Source of the DNA: an uncultured Alphaproteobacteria bacterium
Lineage (GTDB): Bacteria; Pseudomonadota; Alphaproteobacteria; Thalassobaculales; Thalassobaculaceae
Reading direction: 5' to 3'
Assembly (NCBI GenBank): GCA_902589475.1
Contig: CACITD010000002.1
Location: 1 to 64,000, forward strand
DNA length: 64,000 nucleotides
The first letter of the stretch is position 1, and every line of letters begins with the position of its first letter. This document shows positions 40,756 through 52,068 of the stretch, in pieces. The translations under genes were made by a program, and so were the position numbers. Under the pieces are notes generated by a model. The model worked only from the letters and a program-made list of their open reading frames with translations. It ran no database searches and had not been told where the DNA came from.

Positions 40756-41354
40756 AACATTTAGGACCAATATATCTAATAAGACATGGCGAAACGGTGT
40801 GGAATCGTGCCTCCCGCCTGCAAGGACATAAAGATACCCCTCTTACGATGAAAGGCGTAAAACAAGCCCAATCCCTAGGCTTTGCACTAAAGGGCGTTTT
40901 GAAAAATAAAACGCCAGGTTTTTTTTACTCAAGTCCCATAGGGAGAGCCAAACAAACGGCAGCTATCATTTCAGATATCATAGACTTCGATATAGAGAGA
41001 ATAGAGTATAAACCCTCTTTAAAAGAGATTACCTTCGGTGATTGGGACGGCTTAAACATGCAAGAGATATTGGCCCAATATAAAACAAGTTGGGAAAAGC
41101 GAAAGACCGATAAATGGAATACTTCCCCTCCTAATGGCGAGAGTTTTCAAGAAGCTAAAAAACGCGTTACACGCTTACTGGATGAAATCGCTATTCAACA
41201 GGATGTCGTTATCGTTGCCCATGGGTCCCTTAATAAAGTTATTAGAGGGTGTTGGTGCAATCTTTCAGAAGCCGAAACACTCTCTTTGGATGAACCGCAG
41301 GACGGATTTTATTGTCTCGCCAATGAGAATAGAGAATATTTTGTATCGGTTTAG
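40752..41354 (+). CDS. Histidine phosphatase family protein (copy 2; TTG start overlapping stop of copy 1)
   Basis: YLIRHGETVWNRASRLQGHKDTPLT; ITFGDWDGLN; VIVAHGSLNKVIRG. Confidence 0.88.
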   Translation: MKHLGPIYLIRHGETVWNRASRLQGHKDTPLTMKGVKQAQSLGFALKGVLKNKTPGFFYSSPIGRAKQTAAIISDIIDFDIERIEYKPSLKEITFGDWDGLNMQEILAQYKTSWEKRKTDKWNTSPPNGESFQEAKKRVTRLLDEIAIQQDVVIVAHGSLNKVIRGCWCNLSEAETLSLDEPQDGFYCLANENREYFVSV

Positions 41355-42220
41355 TTGGGCGTGAATGGAAACTTTAGCCGCTTGATAGATCTTAGCCTAT
41401 GATTAGTCTTTTTAAGACGAGATAAAAAGGCCTGCAATGGTTCTTCCACTACGCGCATATGATGCGCGTTTGCATGCAGGATAAGGTCTTTCCCTGAAGC
41501 AATTGCAACATGCCCCTTTGTATATAAAAGATCACCTTTCTCAATATCTTTAGCGTTTTTACCGCAGAAACATCCTACAGTTTCTTCTTGTTGATCAGTA
41601 TCTCGTGGGGCAAGTATACCGACCCTCGACAAACTAAGTTGCACCAGAGCGGAACAATCTAAACCGTTACTTGAGCGGCCACCCCAAAGATATGGGGTAC
41701 CAATATACTTTCTCGCAACAGCAATAAAACTTGCTTCTCTTACATTAAAATCAACAACATGTTTCTCAACTATCCAGCCTCCTTCTTTTAAGCTAATAAA
41801 ATTTTCATCTCTTTCTTTTAAGGAAACTTTGGAGCCCATAGCCAAGCCCTTAATTACTGGCGATTTTATATCAGGTCTCTGGTAAACAAATGTCTTCAAT
41901 TCCTTAACCTCATGAGTTGGGAAAGAAGGCCGGTCAGATAAACCATTAATTTTTACAAATCCAACGTAACCGTCCGTTTGCGACTGGCCCCATGCCCATG
42001 ACCCTTGACTTTGATAAACAATAAATTTTTCGCCAAAGAGCATCTCTGACGCTAGTTCTGCTTCTTCGGTAGGGTCGTTCTTCAATTGCAGTACGCTATC
42101 TGTAACCGTGCACACCACGCCATCCGAAAATTGATCCGCTGCTACAACACCTTGTAAGTAACTTGCAGCGATAGTTGGTCGAAAAGCATATTCTCTTGGA
42201 TCGAGCGTATTACTGCTCAA
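41351..42220 (-). CDS. SH3-like + NlpC/P60 family peptidase
   Basis: YIGTPYLWGGRSSNGLDCSALVQLSLSRVGILAPRDTDQQ; GHVAIASGKDLILHANAHHMRV. Confidence 0.92.
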   Translation of the reverse strand: MSSNTLDPREYAFRPTIAASYLQGVVAADQFSDGVVCTVTDSVLQLKNDPTEEAELASEMLFGEKFIVYQSQGSWAWGQSQTDGYVGFVKINGLSDRPSFPTHEVKELKTFVYQRPDIKSPVIKGLAMGSKVSLKERDENFISLKEGGWIVEKHVVDFNVREASFIAVARKYIGTPYLWGGRSSNGLDCSALVQLSLSRVGILAPRDTDQQEETVGCFCGKNAKDIEKGDLLYTKGHVAIASGKDLILHANAHHMRVVEEPLQAFLSRLKKTNHRLRSIKRLKFPFTPN

Positions 42221-43395
42221 GAGCGTAGTTCCTGTATGGCCTTGTCCAAGCCTCCAACAGTTAGTGGGAACATATTGTCGTCAAGCAGTTCCTGCACCAT
42301 TTCTACAGACCTTGTGTATTTCCAGTATTTCTCTTGCGTGGGATTAAGCCAAACACATCTATCAAAATGGCTTTTAATTCGTTGGATCCAAACCAACCCA
42401 GGTTCTGGGTTCATATGCTCAACACTGCCACCAGCAACTGTTATTTCATATGGGCTCATCGATGCATCACCAACAAAAATGCATTTATAATTAGAACCGT
42501 AAGTATGTAAGACCTCCCAGGTAGGAATTTTTTCAACATGCCGTCGCCGATTATCTTTCCACATCGCTTCATATGGACAATTATGAAAGTAAAAGTACTC
42601 AAGATGCTTAAACTCACTTCTTGCAGCAGAAAATAACTCTTCAGTCACCTTGATATATGGATCCATTGAGCCACCCACATCGAAAAAAAGTAGAACATTA
42701 ACGGCATTATGTCTCTCGGGAACCAATTTAAGATCTAAAAATCCCCCATTCCTAGCCGTCGATCTGATCGTATCAGTTAAATCCAGTTCCTCTGGTGCTC
42801 CTTCCCTCGCAAATTTTCTCAATTTCCTTAGAGCGACTTTTATGTTTCGTATTCCGATTTCAACAGTGTCATCGAGGTTTTTATATTCTCGTTTATCCCA
42901 GACTTTAACTGCTCGACCCTGCCGTCCTGTTTCTTGTCCAATTCTAACACCCTCTGGGTTATAACCATCCGCTCCAAAAGGTGAACGGCCAGCTGTACCA
43001 ATCCATTTATTGCCTCCTTGATGGCGCTTTTTTTGTTCTTCTAGCCTTTGTTTAAGGGTCTCCATAAGCTTTTCCCAGCCTCCCAGAGCTTCGATTTCTT
43101 TTTTTTCTTCAGGAGTCAAATGCAGTTGTGCAAGAGATTGCAACCATTCCTCTGGAATCTCTTTCCCAAACACTTCATCTAAAAGCTCTAATCCCTTAAA
43201 GCAATGCCCAAAAACTTGATCAAACCTATCAATATGCCTCTCATCTTTAACAAGTGACGAACGCGATAGGTAATAAAAATCGTTCAAGGAATATTCAGCT
43301 ACACCGTGTTTTATGGCATCTAAGAATGTAAGATATTCTTTGAGAGATACTGGGATTTCCGCTTTTTTAAGCGAGAAGAAAAAATTTGAAAACAT
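42217..43395 (-). CDS. VWA-domain CoxE-like protein
   Basis: VNVLLFFDVGGSMDPYIKVTEELFSAARSEFKHLEYFYFHNCPYEAMWKDN; overlaps NlpC/P60 gene by 4 nt. Confidence 0.88.
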   Translation of the reverse strand: MFSNFFFSLKKAEIPVSLKEYLTFLDAIKHGVAEYSLNDFYYLSRSSLVKDERHIDRFDQVFGHCFKGLELLDEVFGKEIPEEWLQSLAQLHLTPEEKKEIEALGGWEKLMETLKQRLEEQKKRHQGGNKWIGTAGRSPFGADGYNPEGVRIGQETGRQGRAVKVWDKREYKNLDDTVEIGIRNIKVALRKLRKFAREGAPEELDLTDTIRSTARNGGFLDLKLVPERHNAVNVLLFFDVGGSMDPYIKVTEELFSAARSEFKHLEYFYFHNCPYEAMWKDNRRRHVEKIPTWEVLHTYGSNYKCIFVGDASMSPYEITVAGGSVEHMNPEPGLVWIQRIKSHFDRCVWLNPTQEKYWKYTRSVEMVQELLDDNMFPLTVGGLDKAIQELRS

Positions 43396-43437
43396 ACCTC
43401 GGTGACCCCAATACTTACTTTCTATTAAAAGTACAAA

Positions 43438-44298
43438 TCATCTATTTGCTTCTCGTTTTGCTAAAAACGCTAAACGCTCAAAAAGGTGAACATCTTGCTC
43501 ATTTTTAAGAAGAGCTCCGTACAGCGGAGGAATAATATCTTTCTTATCCTTAAGTTTTAAAGCTTCTGGTGGTATGTCCTCAACAACTAACAATTTGATC
43601 CAGTCAAGCAATTCTGATGTTGACGGCTTCTTTTTCAGTCCTGGAACGTCCCTTATTTCAAAAAAGGCGTTAAGGGCTTCCCTAAGCATATTTTTCTTCA
43701 GCTTTGGGTGATGCACTTCTACTATTTGTTCCATAGTTTCAGTGTCTGGGAAACGAATATAATGAAAGAAACATCTGCGTAGGAATGCATCCGGCAGTTC
43801 TTTTTCATTGTTTGACGTTATGATGACGATAGGCCTCTTCTTTGCCTGAACCCGTTCTTGTGTTTCGTAGACAAAAAACTCCATCCTATCCAGCTCCAGC
43901 AGGAGATCATTTGGAAATTCTATATCGGCTTTATCAATTTCATCAATGAGAAGCACTACCTGTTCATCAGCTGCGAACGCTTCCCATAATTTTCCACGCT
44001 GGATGTAATTAGCTATATCGTGAACCCGTTGTTCACCTAACTGACTATCCCTGAGGCGAGACACCGCATCATATTCGTATAACCCCTGCTGCGCCTTAGT
44101 TGTCGATTTAATATGCCATTCTATAATCGGCTTATTCAGAGCTTTTGCAACTTCATGAGCTAAAACTGTTTTTCCAGTGCCTGGTTCACCTTTTATCAAC
44201 AAAGGTCGTTCGAGGGTTACTGCTGCGTTTACCGCAACCATGAGATCCTCAGTAGCAATGTAATTATCGGTTCCGCTAAATCTAACTTTGTCGTTCAT
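43438..44298 (-). CDS. MoxR-family AAA ATPase
   Basis: LLIKGEPGTGKTVLAHEVAKAL, VVLLIDEIDKAD, VIITSNNEKELPDAFLRRCFFHYIRFPD. Confidence 0.93.
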   Translation of the reverse strand: MNDKVRFSGTDNYIATEDLMVAVNAAVTLERPLLIKGEPGTGKTVLAHEVAKALNKPIIEWHIKSTTKAQQGLYEYDAVSRLRDSQLGEQRVHDIANYIQRGKLWEAFAADEQVVLLIDEIDKADIEFPNDLLLELDRMEFFVYETQERVQAKKRPIVIITSNNEKELPDAFLRRCFFHYIRFPDTETMEQIVEVHHPKLKKNMLREALNAFFEIRDVPGLKKKPSTSELLDWIKLLVVEDIPPEALKLKDKKDIIPPLYGALLKNEQDVHLFERLAFLAKREANR

Positions 44299-44357
44299 TT
44301 ATACCTCTTGATAAAATTTGAAAACATTCAAAAGACCTTCGTGTAGTAACATCTGAA

Positions 44358-47033
44358 TTATTGTTTCATCTGTGCTACAAAATCTTTTATTCTTTCGATT
44401 GCTCCTGATAAATTCTCAACATTTGATCCCCCAGCTTGAGCCATATCAGGTCTGCCACCCCCACCTTTTCCATCCAATGCAGTTACTCCATGTTTTACGA
44501 GTGCAACAGCATCATATTTTCCACAAAGGTCTTCTGTAACTCCAACAACTAATGATGCCTTATTTTCAAAACTTCCCGCGACAGAAACTATCCCAGAGCC
44601 AACCTCTTTTTTAAATCCATCAACAATATTTTTTAGTTCCCGTGGAGGCACACCCTGAATAACTTTTCCGAGAAAACTGACATTGCCTATCTTGATGCTT
44701 TCACTATTTTCCAGATCATCGAATTTTGCATTAGCTAATTTTCGCCGTAATTCCGATATTTCGTTCTCTAATTTTTTCTTATCCTCTAGCAAGCTTGAAA
44801 CTCTATCCGGTAATTGTTCATGAGTAGATTTTAGAAAACGAGCGGTTAAATTCAATATTTCTTCCTTAGAGTTAAAATACTCAATCGCTCTCTTTGCAGT
44901 TGTTGCCTCAATACGCCTAACACCCGAAGCAACTGCACCTTCCGAGATAAGGCGGAATGTTCCAATATCACCCGTTCTAGATACGTGCGTGCCGCCACAG
45001 AGTTCTTTTGAATAACGTGCTTTGGGTGCATCCGCTTCATATTTACCCATAGACACAACCCGAACTTCTTCTCCATATTTCTCACCAAAAAGCGCCATTG
45101 CACCTGCATTAATAGCATCTTCCGGTTGCATCAATTGGGTAACCACCTCAGTATTTCCCCTTATTTGTTCATTAACTTCGTCTTCAACTATTCTTAACGT
45201 TTCGGTTTCTACCGGACGCGAGTGGCTAAAATCAAATCGCAGCTTTTGCGTATCAACGAGTGAGCCCTTTTGCGTAACATGGTCGCCTAAGTGCCTTCTT
45301 AGTGATTCATGCAAAAGATGTGTTGCTGAATGATTGGCCCGCAAGCAGGATCTATATTCGCCGTCTACCTTCATTTCAACGGCATCCCCTAGTGAGAAGG
45401 ATCCATCCTCTATAACACCAATATGGGTGAAAAGGTCCCCTACCCTTCTTTGAACATCTTTGACTCTAAAAGAAGCTTCAGCACCAATTTTTAGATATCC
45501 CGTATCACCTACTTGCCCACCGGACTCGGCATAGAATGGTGTCTGATTACAAATTATCGTCATTTCTTGATCTGCGGGGCAGCCATCAGTTGTCTTGACA
45601 CTTTCTCCATTGATTATCAATCCTACAATCTCACCTTCCGCAAACTCAGTGGAATAACCTAAAAATTCGGTTGCTGATATCTGATCTCTTATATCCAGCC
45701 AAAGTGATTCTGTGGCAAGTTCACCGGATCCCGACCATGCGGCCCTGGCTGCGGCTTTCTGCTCTGCCATCGCCTGGTCAAACCCTAATAAATCAACCTT
45801 CCTACCTTGTCCGCGTAAAATATCTTGTGTTAGATCCAAGGGAAAACCGAATGTATCGTAGAGCTTAAAAGCTATTTCGCCTGGCAGGTTTTCAGTATCT
45901 GACAACTTGTTAGTAGCCTCTTCCAATTGCCGTAATCCTCGAGCAAGTGTTTCTTTAAATCGCGTTTCTTCCAGCTTCAGCGTTTCGACGATTAAACTTT
46001 CCGCCCTTATTAGCTCGGGAAATGCTTCACCCATCTGTTTAGTCAAGGCAGGAACTAAGCGCCACATTAGCGGCTCCATACAGCCTAAAAGATGCGCGTG
46101 TCTCATGGCCCTGCGCATGATACGTCTTACGACATAACCGCGACCCTCATTCGATGGAAGAACCCCGTCAGCGATTAAAAAGGATGACGCTCGCAGGTGA
46201 TCTGCAATAACTCGGTGAGAAACCTTAGATGAACCATCCGGATCGGTATTGGACACATGTGCTGATGCCTCTATCAGAGATCTCATGAGATCAATCTCGT
46301 AGTTATCGTGACTACCTTGAAGAATTGCAGCAATACGTTCCAGCCCCATACCAGTATCAATGGAAGGCCTTGGAAGATTGACCCGTTCATGCTTGGTTAT
46401 CTGCTCATATTGCATAAAGACCAAGTTCCAGATCTCAATAAATCTATCGCCATCCTCGTTAGGACTCCCAGGCGGCCCACCCTCAACATCCTCGCCGTGA
46501 TCGAAAAATATTTCTGAACATGGCCCGCAAGGACCTGTATCACCCATGGCCCAGAAATTATCAGACGTGGGAATTCTTATTATTTTCTCGTCATTTAAGC
46601 CTGCGACTTTTCTCCACAACGATGCTGAATCCTCATCCTCTGAGTATACCGTTACCAGCAGTTTTTCTTTCGGCAAGCTCAAATCTTTGGTAACCAACTC
46701 CCAAGCGTGTTCTATTGCATTTTCTTTGAAATAATCACCAAAAGAAAAGTTACCTAACATCTCAAAAAAAGTGTGGTGTCTAGCTGTATATCCAACATTC
46801 TCCAGATCATTGTGCTTGCCTCCGGCTCTTACACACTTCTGGGAGGTTACTGCCCGTGAATAATCACGGCTCTCCATTCCAGTAAAAACGTTTTTAAATT
46901 GGACCATACCAGCGTTGGTAAACAGCAAAGTCGGGTCGTTCCTAGGCACGAGTGGACTCGAAGCAACTACTTGGTGCCCTCGCGTCTCAAAAAACTTTAA
47001 AAATACGTCTCTTATCTGATTCGTCGTTTGCAT
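44358..47033 (-). CDS. alaS: Alanyl-tRNA synthetase
   Basis: [83 protein letters not shown]. Confidence 0.98.
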   Translation of the reverse strand: MQTTNQIRDVFLKFFETRGHQVVASSPLVPRNDPTLLFTNAGMVQFKNVFTGMESRDYSRAVTSQKCVRAGGKHNDLENVGYTARHHTFFEMLGNFSFGDYFKENAIEHAWELVTKDLSLPKEKLLVTVYSEDEDSASLWRKVAGLNDEKIIRIPTSDNFWAMGDTGPCGPCSEIFFDHGEDVEGGPPGSPNEDGDRFIEIWNLVFMQYEQITKHERVNLPRPSIDTGMGLERIAAILQGSHDNYEIDLMRSLIEASAHVSNTDPDGSSKVSHRVIADHLRASSFLIADGVLPSNEGRGYVVRRIMRRAMRHAHLLGCMEPLMWRLVPALTKQMGEAFPELIRAESLIVETLKLEETRFKETLARGLRQLEEATNKLSDTENLPGEIAFKLYDTFGFPLDLTQDILRGQGRKVDLLGFDQAMAEQKAAARAAWSGSGELATESLWLDIRDQISATEFLGYSTEFAEGEIVGLIINGESVKTTDGCPADQEMTIICNQTPFYAESGGQVGDTGYLKIGAEASFRVKDVQRRVGDLFTHIGVIEDGSFSLGDAVEMKVDGEYRSCLRANHSATHLLHESLRRHLGDHVTQKGSLVDTQKLRFDFSHSRPVETETLRIVEDEVNEQIRGNTEVVTQLMQPEDAINAGAMALFGEKYGEEVRVVSMGKYEADAPKARYSKELCGGTHVSRTGDIGTFRLISEGAVASGVRRIEATTAKRAIEYFNSKEEILNLTARFLKSTHEQLPDRVSSLLEDKKKLENEISELRRKLANAKFDDLENSESIKIGNVSFLGKVIQGVPPRELKNIVDGFKKEVGSGIVSVAGSFENKASLVVGVTEDLCGKYDAVALVKHGVTALDGKGGGGRPDMAQAGGSNVENLSGAIERIKDFVAQMKQ

Positions 47034-47218
47034 ATTCCATCGGCCCTAACAACACCACCTACCATATCGTTACAACGCAAAAACGTTAAGTGTTATTGTT
47101 TAATAGACCGAGTCCGCTGTGTCCAGTGGAGGCTAAACTAATCAACCAGAATAATGACTAAACTAACCGCCGCCCAAAGAACATCGCCTATTGCCTAAAC
47201 ATTGATTAAGCGATGTAA

Positions 47219-48292
47219 TTATTCGTCTGCCTCTTCCTCAGAGTCAGGGCCTACTAGCATCGCCTCTGCTACTAAACCAGCATTCTCTCTAACAGCATTT
47301 TCGATAGTCGCTGCAACTCCAGAATTTTCCCTGAGAAACTTCTTGGCATTTTCGCGCCCTTGACCAATTCGTTCGCCATTATAACTAAACCATGCACCTG
47401 CTTTCTCGACTATATTAGCATTCACTCCAAGGTCTAAAAGCTCACCAGTTTTAGAAATGCCCTCCCCGTACATTATATCAAACTCCACTACCCTGAATGG
47501 AGGGGCCACCTTATTTTTTACTACTTTTACTCTTGTTTGGTTGCCTACAATATCATCTCTATCTTTTATTGCCCCTATCCTTCTTATATCGAGACGGACA
47601 GAAGCGTAAAATTTAAGTGCATTACCGCCTGAGGTAGTTTCTGGGTTACCAAACATTACACCTATTTTTAGTCGTATCTGATTAATGAAAATAACAAGAC
47701 AGTTAGACTTCGAGATTGATGAAGTTAATTTTCTCAAGGCTTGGCTCATCAACCGAGCTTGAAGACCGACGTGTGTATCCCCCATCTCGCCTTCCAACTC
47801 AGCGCGCGGAACTAGGGCCGCAACAGAGTCAACAACCAGAACATCTATCGCACCCGACCGTACAAGCGTATCCGCTATTTCAAGAGCCTGTTCACCTGCA
47901 TCAGGTTGAGAGATTACCAATTCATCAATATCAACTCCAAGTTTTTTTGCATAGGCAGGGTCTAGAGCGTGCTCTGCATCAACAAATGCGCAAACTCCCC
48001 CTTTTTTCTGCGCCTCCGCAGCTACATGCAATGCCAAGGTTGTCTTACCTGAGCTCTCAGGCCCATAAATTTCAATTATTCGCCCCCTAGGCAGACCACC
48101 GATGCCTAATGCAATATCTAATCCTAAAGAACCGGTTGAAATAGCCTCAATATCTACAGACTCCTGCGTCTGACCCAATTTCATCACCGATCCCTTTCCA
48201 AATGCTTTCTCAATTTGGCCAAGAGCTGCTTCTAATGCTTTCGATTTATCCATTGTATCCTGTTCTATTACTCTTAATGGTGTTACAGCCAT
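47219..48292 (-). CDS. recA: Recombinase RecA
   Basis: [75 protein letters not shown]. Confidence 0.98.
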   Translation of the reverse strand: MAVTPLRVIEQDTMDKSKALEAALGQIEKAFGKGSVMKLGQTQESVDIEAISTGSLGLDIALGIGGLPRGRIIEIYGPESSGKTTLALHVAAEAQKKGGVCAFVDAEHALDPAYAKKLGVDIDELVISQPDAGEQALEIADTLVRSGAIDVLVVDSVAALVPRAELEGEMGDTHVGLQARLMSQALRKLTSSISKSNCLVIFINQIRLKIGVMFGNPETTSGGNALKFYASVRLDIRRIGAIKDRDDIVGNQTRVKVVKNKVAPPFRVVEFDIMYGEGISKTGELLDLGVNANIVEKAGAWFSYNGERIGQGRENAKKFLRENSGVAATIENAVRENAGLVAEAMLVGPDSEEEADE

Positions 48293-48427
48293 ATTCTTTC
48301 TCCATTCTTAAAACTGTTATCGACCTCTTGCAAACAATCTCTTAGTCAAATTACTTTCTTAACATTTTTTCAAGTTAATCAGCTTACAACGCTTAACAGA
48401 TCAACGAGGAACGCTATTTAATTATTT

Positions 48428-48442
48428 GTACACTATTTGTTC
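48428..48442. promoter_or_regulatory. Near-consensus alphaproteobacterial SOS (LexA) box GTAC-N7-GTTC
   Basis: GTACACTATTTGTTC; one mismatch from GTTCN7GTTC, ~136 bp upstream of recA. Confidence 0.5.
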
Positions 48443-48459
48443 TAGAAAAAAAAGGTCGT

Positions 48460-48474
48460 ATTCATGTTTTGTTC
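48460..48474. promoter_or_regulatory. Second near-consensus SOS (LexA) box ATTC-N7-GTTC
   Basis: ATTCATGTTTTGTTC; one mismatch from GTTCN7GTTC, 32 bp from the first. Confidence 0.45.
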
Positions 48475-48576
48475 ATGGCTACATCTAGGATTTGATAAAG
48501 GAGGGGGTGCCAAATAATCTATAGGCAACAAGATCATGTAGGACTTTGCAACACGTATACTAGAAATTTTCTGGCG

Positions 48577-49650
48577 TTAACCAAATTTTCGATTTTTCAA
48601 TTGGTATACATAACTAATTATTTCAGCAACGGCCTTATAATGCTCTTGCGGAACCTCATCATCAATCTCTGCTGCTGCAAAAAGTGCTCGTGCCAACGGG
48701 GCGTTCTCAACTATCGGAACGTCATTGTCATTAGCTGAGTCTCTTATTCTGAAAGCAACTTCATCAACACCTTTTGCAACTACCTTAGGTGCCGCCATTA
48801 TTTCCGAATCGTACTTTAATGCTATTGCATAATGCGTAGGGTTTGTAACAACTACATCAGCGGTAGGAACCGATGCCATCATCCGTTCGCGGGCTCTTTC
48901 AGCTCTTATCTGCCGCAATCGACCTCTAATAAGCGGATCGCCATCTGTTTGTTTGAGCTCATCTTTTACTTCTTGCTTCGTCATTCTCATCTGTTTTAAA
49001 AATTCGTAGCGTTGATACAAATAATCAAGACCAGCGATAAAACCAACAACGAAAACCGCAACAACAAACATTTCTAAAATAATAAATCTTGCCTCATTTA
49101 TGGTGGCTGCAATATCCATTTGCATGAGGAGTTCGACACGGCTCAACTCTGGTATTGCCACAGCCCCGACAATGGCCGCCACTAATGCTAGCTTTAACAA
49201 GCCTTTAGAAAATTCCGTCAAAGACTTCAGGCTAAAAAGCCTAAAAAAACCTTTTATCGGAGAGATTCTCTCGATTGAAGGGATTAAGCTTTGCCCGCTA
49301 AAAACAAAGCCACTTACAATTAACTTAAAAAATATAGCCAATGAGAGAAGAACAAATATTAACGGTCCAAGACCAATTATTAGTTGCAATAGCATATCAG
49401 AGAAAAGATTCCCGATGTTTGCTGGGTCAATATTAATAGCGTGAAATTTGTCGAAAATCCCACCCGCGGCCAAAAAAAGATGCTTGGCCATATATGGACC
49501 TAAAACGCCTGCGATTAAGGCGCCGCCAATCATAATTGCTAAATGTGATACTTCTTGCGAAGTTATAACTTTACCTTTATCGCGAGCGTCTTGCAGCTTC
49601 CTAGGTGTAGCCTCCTCGGTTTTCTGTGATTGATCTTGTTCTTGGGACAA
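48577..49650 (-). CDS. flhB: Flagellar biosynthesis protein FlhB
   Basis: EEATPRKLQDARDKGKVITSQEV; VVVTNPTHYAIALKYD (NPTH autocleavage); APKVVAKGVDEVAFRIRDSANDNDVPIVENAPLARALF. Confidence 0.97.
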   Translation of the reverse strand: MSQEQDQSQKTEEATPRKLQDARDKGKVITSQEVSHLAIMIGGALIAGVLGPYMAKHLFLAAGGIFDKFHAINIDPANIGNLFSDMLLQLIIGLGPLIFVLLSLAIFFKLIVSGFVFSGQSLIPSIERISPIKGFFRLFSLKSLTEFSKGLLKLALVAAIVGAVAIPELSRVELLMQMDIAATINEARFIILEMFVVAVFVVGFIAGLDYLYQRYEFLKQMRMTKQEVKDELKQTDGDPLIRGRLRQIRAERARERMMASVPTADVVVTNPTHYAIALKYDSEIMAAPKVVAKGVDEVAFRIRDSANDNDVPIVENAPLARALFAAAEIDDEVPQEHYKAVAEIISYVYQLKNRKFG

Positions 49651-49665
49651 AATATCTGCCTAGAT

Positions 49666-50442
49666 TTAGTTAGATGTTAGATACTGATTTAAATTATTAG
49701 CATAATATTCGATGAATATTGAGAACAAACCGCTGATTATCATGGAAAAAATTAATAAGCCACCCGCCAATTGAACTGGCAACCCCACGAAAAAAATTTG
49801 GAGCTGGGGCATTAATCGAGCCAACATCCCTAGTCCCATAAAAAATATAAGGCTTATTACGATAAATGGAGCCGTCATTTGTAAGGCCAAACGGAAACTA
49901 TCTGCTATTAAACGTGCTATAACGAGGGCACTATCACCCCACTCAAAAATTAAACCCACAGGGAAAACTTTGTAGCTATCGACAATTGCCAAAATAAACA
50001 AGTGATGCATGTTGGTAGCGAAGAGTATCATCACTCCCATTGTAGTTAATAATAATCCAGGCAATGAAGCTTGACTTGATATACTAGGGTTAAACACCTC
50101 CGCGTTGGCCATTCCAATGGTTAAACCGATTATTCGTCCCACAGTATCAAGAGTAAGCAACATTATTCTCGCCACCATGCCTAAATAAATCCCCACCACA
50201 ATTTCACAAAATAAAAGTTTAAAAAGCGCAGAAAGGTTTTTTGGTTCAGGTGGTAAACTCGAAACAATGAGGGGAGAGACAACAACGGTGAGCAACAAAG
50301 CAAAGAGAAGCCTAACACGCATTGGTACGAATGCTTCTCCGACACCAGGCAAGATCATTACCGCTGCGGCGACACGAGTAAATACTATTAAGAAAGAGAG
50401 AACTTGGAGAGGAAGAAACTGTTCCAAGGCCATAATCGACAA
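49666..50442 (-). CDS. fliR: Flagellar biosynthesis protein FliR
   Basis: Hydrophobic; FTRVAAAVMILPGVGEAFVPMRVRLLFALLLTVVVSPL; between fliQ and flhB. Confidence 0.95.
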   Translation of the reverse strand: MSIMALEQFLPLQVLSFLIVFTRVAAAVMILPGVGEAFVPMRVRLLFALLLTVVVSPLIVSSLPPEPKNLSALFKLLFCEIVVGIYLGMVARIMLLTLDTVGRIIGLTIGMANAEVFNPSISSQASLPGLLLTTMGVMILFATNMHHLFILAIVDSYKVFPVGLIFEWGDSALVIARLIADSFRLALQMTAPFIVISLIFFMGLGMLARLMPQLQIFFVGLPVQLAGGLLIFSMIISGLFSIFIEYYANNLNQYLTSN

Positions 50443-50493
50443 TCAACCCCTTAGAGTTAGGATTATACTTGTTATCAAAGAACCTTTATGAAG

Positions 50494-50760
50494 TTAGCCT
50501 AGGCCGATGATTTTATCACCCAAACCAATCATAAATTCTGATATTGTGGTCAACATAAACGGTAGCAAAAACGCTAATGCCGCGAAAACGACTATAATTT
50601 TTGGAACAAAAACAAGTGTCATTTCCTGCAATTGCGTTAGAGCTTGAAATAAAGCGATGATCAAACCTACTAGCAATGCAATGCCCATAACCGGCACAGC
50701 CATAGTCAGCACCACGGTTATTGCTTGCCTTCCAATTTCAATAGCTTCAAGTTCGTTCAT
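50494..50760 (-). CDS. fliQ: Flagellar biosynthesis protein FliQ
   Basis: LVGLIIALFQALTQLQEMTLVFVPKIIVVFAAL. Confidence 0.96.
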   Translation of the reverse strand: MNELEAIEIGRQAITVVLTMAVPVMGIALLVGLIIALFQALTQLQEMTLVFVPKIIVVFAALAFLLPFMLTTISEFMIGLGDKIIGLG

Positions 50761-50818
50761 CAGAAGTGACTTTTCTTTATTTTTTTATCGGGTGCATTTC
50801 TGAAAGCATATTAAAGGT

Positions 50819-51118
50819 CTAAATTGGCATCCTCATTACTTCCTGATATGCCTGGATCATTTTGTCTCTAATTGTTGTTACCAATTGTAGTGTTGATTCT
50901 GCGCTGTTGATGGCAGACACAACATCGTTAAGATCCGCGTTCCCTGTTATACCCTTCATACCCATTGCTTCACCAGATTTTAGCGTTTCTATGCTATTTT
51001 CTGCAGCGTCTTTCATGAAGGAAGAAAAGTCTTGACCGGCCCCTACTTTCTCTGCTTTCTGCGCAGCACCACCCAAATTCGATATGCTCAGCATACTCTC
51101 AGTGATTTTATCTACCAT
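50819..51118 (-). CDS. fliE: Flagellar hook-basal body complex protein FliE
   Basis: DFSSFMKDA..DLNDVVSAINSAESTLQLVTTIRDKMIQAYQEVMRMPI. Confidence 0.95.
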   Translation of the reverse strand: MVDKITESMLSISNLGGAAQKAEKVGAGQDFSSFMKDAAENSIETLKSGEAMGMKGITGNADLNDVVSAINSAESTLQLVTTIRDKMIQAYQEVMRMPI

Positions 51119-51182
51119 TTTCTATCCCATTAGTCTTTTATTTTATTATAACTTAACTTGGAACTCATGGCTATCTGGAGAA

Positions 51183-51599
51183 TTAACTCCGTAATAATTC
51201 TATTGTACGCTGTATCATGGCTTTAGAGGCTTCAAGGACGCTCAAGTTCGCCTCATAAGATCTCTGCGCTTCCTTCATGTCCATCATTTCAATCAGCCCA
51301 TTGACGTTAGGCCTTCTAACATATCCCTTATCATCTGCCAGAGGATGATAAGGCTCGTAGGCGACTATAAAATCAGAGTTATCCCGCCCAATTTTAGAAA
51401 CTTGGACCATATCTACCCCTAGCTTGCGGTCCAAAATGTCTTTAAAAACAATGGTCTTGCGGCGATATGGATCTGCCCCCTGACTTCGACCAACAGAATC
51501 CTGATTAGCAATATTTTCCGAAATTACCCTAAGCCTTGTTCCCTGTGCCTTCATACCACTCGCTGATATTTTTAGCGCATTGTTTAAATCTACAGCCAT
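51183..51599 (-). CDS. flgC: Flagellar basal-body rod protein FlgC
   Basis: ALKISASGMKAQGTRLRVISENIANQDSVG; GYVRRPNVNGLIEMMDMKEAQRSYEANLSVLEASKAMIQRTIELL. Confidence 0.96.
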   Translation of the reverse strand: MAVDLNNALKISASGMKAQGTRLRVISENIANQDSVGRSQGADPYRRKTIVFKDILDRKLGVDMVQVSKIGRDNSDFIVAYEPYHPLADDKGYVRRPNVNGLIEMMDMKEAQRSYEANLSVLEASKAMIQRTIELLRS

Positions 51600-51623
51600 G
51601 CTTCAACCCCCTTATAATAAAAC

Positions 51624-52031
51624 CTAACGATTAACGCCAAGTGCAATTTTAAACATAGACAAATTTTTCTTATAAATATTTGCGACCAACTTATAGTTCA
51701 TGTTTGAGTCATTAACCTTTATTAGTTGCTCTTCCATAATTACCCCATTTTCGTTTGGGTTCATTTCATATATATCTCTGCTTTTTTCTTGAATTGTTCT
51801 AAAATCAGCGCGTTTAATAGTGCCCATCAAATGACCTTTTGATGTCTTTGCTACGGGTACATCTCTTGTCGTGTTTAACATGCTTGAAAAATCAGGCGCC
51901 TTAAGGTCTTTTGCCTTATACCCTGGAGTATCTGCATTTGCGATATTTTGAGCCAAAACGGTTTGCCGTTCACTTAACCAGCCCATTTTACTATTAGTCA
52001 GCCTAAAAATATCTAATTTGTTTAGATCCAT
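51624..52031 (-). CDS. flgB: Flagellar basal-body rod protein FlgB
   Basis: MGWLSERQTVLAQNIANADTPGYKAKDLKAPDF; start chosen at MDLNKLDIF (52031) because the longer TTG-start ORF overlaps the candidate promoter. Confidence 0.94.
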   Translation of the reverse strand: MDLNKLDIFRLTNSKMGWLSERQTVLAQNIANADTPGYKAKDLKAPDFSSMLNTTRDVPVAKTSKGHLMGTIKRADFRTIQEKSRDIYEMNPNENGVIMEEQLIKVNDSNMNYKLVANIYKKNLSMFKIALGVNR

Positions 52032-52068
52032 AATAAACCCTAGTTCTAACGACAATCTAGTAGCATTA

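Noticed and set aside
42217-44298. MoxR/VWA pair as maturation factors for the Mo-hydroxylase at 33475
   Set aside because: Similar to CoxD/CoxE, but 7-10 kb away with unrelated genes between; MoxR-VWA pairs are common outside cox clusters, so no functional assignment was made.
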